Of a stretch of 64,000 nucleotides of DNA, positions 60,198 through 64,000 are shown in pieces. A program made the translations under genes and the position numbers. Under the pieces are notes generated by a model. That model was not told the DNA's origin. It did no database searches and was given only the letters and a program-made list of their open reading frames with translations. This DNA is from Ipomoea triloba (Eukaryota > Streptophyta > Magnoliopsida > Solanales > Convolvulaceae), in the NCBI RefSeq assembly GCF_003576645.1, contig NC_044930.1:2086454-2150453 (forward strand). Reading direction: 5' to 3'. Position 1 is the stretch's first letter; each line of letters opens with the position of its first letter.

Positions 60198-62662
60198 ATG
60201 AAGTTACAGAGGAAAATGATTTCAATCCGATTTAGTTTTGCTGTCATCGTTCTCTCCCTCGCCGTCCAATTATATTCAGCCACGTCACGCTTCTCCATCC
60301 TCGAGGGTTCCCACGAGCCCCTTTCCTTCTCAGTCGCCCAGTTCGGGGCCACCGGCGACGGCGTCCACTACGACACCGTTGCAATACAGAAGGCAATCGA
60401 CGAATGCGCTGCTGCCGTGGTGTCCAGCCGCCACCGCCCTTGCCACGTCACGTTCCCGCCCGGGAAGTACTTGACTGCAACGGTGCACCTGAAATCGGGC
60501 GTGGTTCTGGATATTAGTAGAAATGCGACGGTTCTGGGAGGTCCGAGACTGAGGGACTATCCGGAGGAGCAAAGCCGGTGGTATGTGGTGCTGGCGGAGG
60601 GGGCGGACGATGTCGGGATCACCGGCGGAGGGGAGATCAACGGACAAGGGCTGAAATTCGTGCAGAGGTTCGATGAGCGGAAGAATGTGATGGTGAGCTG
60701 GAACCAGACGGGGGCGTGCTTGGGGGACGAGTGCCGGCCGCGCCTCGTCGGATTCATCGGTTGCAGAAATGTCAAAATCTGGAATGTCAGTCTCATCGAG
60801 CCTGCTCTTTGGTGGTTCGTATTTCCTTCGAATTCCTCTAATTTTGCATCAATCATAATCCATAAGAACTGAATCTGACTGCAAATGAGTTCATATTCCC
60901 CGTTTGAAGCTGCATCTTTCACCTGAACCCTAACTGCTATTTGACCAGCTTTATGCATTCTTTAGATGACTAATTATACAAATTTGTAACCACAAGGGAA
61001 CAAGTTCGAATCCCAGCGTTTGAGGCGGTCAGCTATGTGCAACCTAGAATGTTTTACCTTCTTGTGGTTTTTTGTTAGTTAGGGTCACGAGATTGGGATT
61101 TACTCAAGTGCAAAAAAACTCAAGTAGTGGCGGTAAGTATTTTTCGTCACCTCAAAAGACCACAATGAGGTAAATTAATTTAAGTTGCTTATAGCTGACA
61201 AGCTCAAACCAAGTCAACTAATAGACCATTTTCGTTAGGAGTTTTGAACTTTTAACCTTGTGATTATCAAGTCAAACAACCAGACCAACTTGGTTGGGGT
61301 TGCCCTATTCAGTATTCTAGCTCAATTTTGGATTGCATAATCTTGCAGTTTGCATCTTGTAAGAAGTTGAAACATATCTATCCATGATGTTACAAGATAT
61401 GGCAATTTCAATTTCAATCCATAAGAACTGGAACTGGTTGCATCTGAGTTCAAATTTCTCTTTCACCTTGAATCCTGCTTTGCATTTACTAGCTTACTGC
61501 ATTTTGTTTCAAGATTGGGTTTCATAATCTTGCAGCTTGCATCTCGTACGAAGTGACCGCATATCTATCCATGATGTTACAATATACGGGAATTTCAATT
61601 CACCTAATAACGATGGAATTGATATAGAAGACTCGAACAACACGTTGATCACAAGATGCCACATCGATACAGGTGATGATGCTATCTGTCCCAAGTCATC
61701 CACTGGACCTGTGCACAACCTTACTGCTACCAACTGCTGGATCAGAACAAAGTCCTGTGCTATAAAACTTGGCAGTGCGAGTTTTTACACTTTCAAGAAT
61801 TTCGTCTTTGACAATATAACAATTGTGGAATCCCATAGAGGTCTTGGTCTGCAGATACGAGATGGAGGTAAAGCATTTCGATCAGTTCTTAGTCAATTTG
61901 AATCCTAGTATGTCTAGACGATTTTGTTGAAAACTCAATAAATATAAGTAGATGGAAATGTCGAACTTGCTGGTTTTAGTAATTTGGTGGTTTATCTGAT
62001 TGCTCATAGTATACATCTCAGTTTAGTAATCACTAGTTGTTACCATCTAATGTTTCTTGCAACCTTCTCCAGAACATAACCTAAAACCTAGTCGAAATGT
62101 TAGACCTTGGTGGTCGATTTTGTTCATCAAAACTAGCATTTCGAGCCTCTACTTACTTTCATTGTTTTATGCAGGAAATGTTAGCGACATTACCTTCTCA
62201 AACATAAACATAAGCACGAGATACTATGACCCGTTGTGGTGGGGAAGAGCAGAGCCTATCTACGTGACAACCTGCCCGAGAGATGCAAGTTCAAAAGCAG
62301 GCTTTATCTCCAACATGCAGTTTGTTAACATCACATCAACCTCTGAAAATGGCGTGTTCTTATCAGGATACGGAGGTGGACTGCTAAGCCATTTAAAGTT
62401 CACCAACGTGAACCTCACGTTCAAAAGATGGACAAACTACTCAGACGGAATGCTGGACTACAGGCCGGGATGCAAAGACCTCGTTAACCACCAAACAGCG
62501 GGGTTCATGATGGAGCACATTGACGGTCTGGAACTCGAAAATGTGTCCATGAGGTGGTCCAAAGATCCAGCACTGAAGTGGAATAATCCCTTGGATTTTA
62601 GACCTTCAACTGTGAATAATATTTCTCTGCTGAATTTCCTCTCAAAACCATTCCAAGAATGA
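60198..62662 (+). CDS. GH28 family pectin-lyase-fold protein (At3g57790 type), divergent active site
   Basis: Three exons (60198-60814, 61536-61867, 62175-62662) give 478 residues. A signal peptide (residues about 7-27) is followed by FSVAQFGATGDGVHYDTVAI, the usual GH28 start, and a right-handed beta-helix. The joint WW|CLHLVRSD is the usual GH28 splice position. NND (230-232) and GDD (252-254) are present. The next motif, normally GHG, is replaced around TKSCAIKLGS (277-286), and RIK becomes QIR. Canonical polygalacturonases need the GHG His and the Arg/Lys, so catalysis may differ or be absent. There are many N-glycosylation sequons. The secreted protein is expected in the cell wall. I used the ATG at 60198, since the upstream in-frame codon is GTG. 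Intron 1 contains a decoy copy of the start of exon 2 and two inverted SINE-like inserts. Confidence 0.92.
60960..61310. repeat. Two SINE-like elements in opposite orientation, in GH28 intron 1
   Basis: A plus-strand copy (about 60985-61115, AAGTTCGAATCCCAGC then GGTCAGCTATGTGCAACCTA) is followed by a minus-strand copy (about 61130-61308) ending ACCAACTTGGTTGGGGTTG. Together they form a large imperfect hairpin. Confidence 0.65.
61336..61405 (+). pseudogene. Decoy copy of the 5' part of GH28 exon 2
   Basis: About 70 bases after an intact CTTGCAG acceptor closely match the start of true exon 2 (61536 onward): TTTGCATCTTGTAAGAAGTTG against CTTGCATCTCGTACGAAGTG. If spliced to exon 1 in the normal phase it would read CLHLVRS and then TGA. 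It has no matching donor. It belongs to a partial duplication of exon 2 with its upstream intron. Confidence 0.8.
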
Positions 62663-63178
62663 AGATGACCTCCTGCAGGGAATATATAAGATGTTGTGAT
62701 AAAGATTTGAACCTTTCTTCCCACTCTTGAAATTCCCAGTGTGTTAATGTCCTCAATAAAGTACAGAATAAGAAATTTGGGATTTTTTTTGGAGATAAAA
62801 AGCTGTGCTGTTTTTTTTAAAAAAAAAAAAAAAGCTGTGCTTTTTATCGTTTTTAGCAATTGCTGAGTATATAATTCGTCGACAAAAGATCATAAGAAGG
62901 TAAATTAATCTGTAGTATTCATAACTAACTAGCTCAAATAAAAAAGACTTATCACATAATTTTTAATTTATAATTAAATTTTATAGAAATGTTACAATAC
63001 TAAAAAGTTTTATGTTCACTATTATAAAAAGTATAATTGTTATATTTTGTAAAAATTATTATTATTTTATATTTTTAATTACTGTTTTTTTTTTTGGCAT
63101 AGAATTTTAAAATTTCTTACTATCTAAAACATAAATGGGATCGCAAGTTCATATCTCTGTTTTCACAGTTAAGGAAAA
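62663..63178. other. Intergenic between GH28 and ESSS genes
   Basis: About 516 bp. It contains the GH28 3' UTR, poly-T/poly-A runs (62811-62834), a short SINE-like fragment (62870-62960), and presumably the compact ESSS promoter. No other gene. Confidence 0.6.
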
Positions 63179-63502
63179 ATGCCGTCCGCGAAACCCTTCG
63201 CGACCGCCGCAGGGATGCTGAAATCCAGATTGAGTTCGGGGCTTCGGACCCGAGGAGGGCATGGCCCGAACCCATTCCTTACTCCGGGCCACCAGGAGCG
63301 CCCCAATGGCTACCTCTTCAACCGTACGCCGCCGCCGCCGGGGCAATCCCGGAAATGGGAGGACTGGGAGCTGCCGTGCTACGTCACCAGCTTTCTCACC
63401 ATTGTGATCCTCGGCGTGGGGCTCAACGCCAAGCCCGATCTCACTATCGAGACCTGGGCCCATCAGGAAGCCATCAAACGGCTGGAGCTTGAGTCCGAAT
63501 GA
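63179..63502 (+). CDS. Mitochondrial complex I subunit ESSS (NDUFB11 homologue)
   Basis: An uninterrupted frame of 107 residues. It shows the plant ESSS pattern: an N-terminal basic, Ser/Ala-rich segment, GHGPNPFLTPGHQERPNGYL, FNRTPPPPGQSRKWEDWELPCY, then a transmembrane helix (TSFLTIVILGVGLNA), and a matrix or intermembrane tail with ETWAHQEA. ESSS is a small accessory subunit of the membrane arm of NADH:ubiquinone oxidoreductase in the inner mitochondrial membrane. The length matches that of Arabidopsis At2g42310 and At3g57785 as I remember them. There is no intron in the coding region. It lies 516 bp after the GH28 gene in the same orientation, as in Arabidopsis. Confidence 0.95.
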   Translation: MPSAKPFATAAGMLKSRLSSGLRTRGGHGPNPFLTPGHQERPNGYLFNRTPPPPGQSRKWEDWELPCYVTSFLTIVILGVGLNAKPDLTIETWAHQEAIKRLELESE

Positions 63503-64000
63503 CTGATCGGATCGATCGATCTATCTTGGTATGCTTTTGATTCGCCCTTGTTTGGAAAATTTTCTGAGTTAGGGTTTTGGAAGAGAAGATGGGGAAGTCT
63601 TCTGTTGATATTGTTGAAAAAAAATAAGCATTGCTGTTTATTAACTCGTGATTTGAATTGGTAGCTTACGATTTTGTTCCGGAATAACTTCAATTTACTG
63701 CAATGTTTAACCTGGTAATATTGTGTTGTTTCAATGATAATGCATTTCCTCAGTATACTATGAAAAGTTGAATTTTCCCATTTCCTTAATTTGGTTGTAG
63801 TGAGATTCTGCAAGAGCTTAATTAAATTATCCAGTATGTGTTTCATGAGGTTGCCCTACCTAATGTTCTGTTACCATTAGCTCTTTAATTGAATGTTGTT
63901 ATCCTGCAGTCTATGCACATAATCAATGTCTTACAATTTGCTTATAAATTTTCTCATATATAGTAGTGGCTTGGTTTATGAGGGGTGGGGTAGGATATTA
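63503..64000. other. ESSS 3' region, window end
   Basis: Presumed 3' UTR of the ESSS gene and downstream sequence. The minus-strand open frame at 63463-63846 overlaps the ESSS end and shows no domain. Nothing else is seen. Confidence 0.5.

Overview
This is nuclear DNA of a flowering plant, most likely an asterid dicot. It is AT-rich and gene-sparse. Its genes have spliceosomal GT-AG introns, and it carries many microsatellites, MITEs and tRNA-derived SINE-like repeats. Gene families limited to plants are present: a PGIP, CYP93-type P450s, a RABA4 GTPase and bHLH factors. The recurring short motif ATTACTCCGTA and the style of the GGGCGTTTGGTTGG elements remind me of Convolvulaceae, but that is a weak inference. 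I reconstructed twelve protein-coding genes by joining exons at GT-AG sites with consistent phase. All twelve give complete open frames. I saw no bacterial, viral or phage genes, no CRISPR array, no rRNA and no convincing functional tRNA.

Layout. 1-5.6 kb is intergenic: a 61-base poly-G run, microsatellites, a GGGCGTTTGG-type MITE, and a well-defined Mutator-like foldback element with a 9-bp target duplication. 5.7-7.1 kb (-) is a PGIP-like LRR protein. 8.0-10.8 kb (-) is an ABHD18-type alpha/beta hydrolase. 12.1-14.4 kb (-) and 16.4-18.1 kb (-) are two class-A cytochrome P450s of the CYP93/CYP705/CYP712 group. 18.6-20.2 kb (-) is a RABA4-type Rab GTPase. 21.5-23.8 kb (-) is a bHLH factor of the FBH/bHLH122-130 type. 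23.8-29.1 kb is intergenic and repeat-rich. 29.1-32.1 kb (-) is an LRR receptor-like pseudokinase. 35.6-37.5 kb (-) is an OTU cysteine protease. 40.1-44.0 kb (-) is a 13-exon MurD ligase, facing away from a cornichon homologue at 44.4-46.7 kb (+). 46.7-54.6 kb is intergenic. 54.6-59.1 kb (+) is a bHLH48/60-like factor, 60.2-62.7 kb (+) a divergent GH28 pectin-lyase-fold protein, and 63.2-63.5 kb (+) the mitochondrial complex I subunit ESSS/NDUFB11.

How the genes relate. They are not an operon or a biosynthetic cluster. The order LRR pseudokinase - OTU - bHLH - GH28 - ESSS matches, as far as I recall, the Arabidopsis block around At3g57785-At3g57830 and its duplicate around At2g42290-At2g42310. 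The right half therefore looks like a conserved ancestral segment into which MurD and cornichon are interleaved. The adjacent P450s share an intron position and may be an old tandem pair that has diverged.

The most interesting points are: a decoy copy of the start of exon 2 in intron 1 of the GH28 gene that would bring in an immediate stop; a GH28 protein without the usual catalytic-site GHG motif; a receptor kinase that has lost all three classical catalytic motifs; a full-length bacterial-type peptidoglycan ligase (MurD) in a land plant; an 87-nt stop-free intron near the end of the bHLH60-like gene; and several structurally clear foldback transposons. I do not see a wholly new multi-gene system here.
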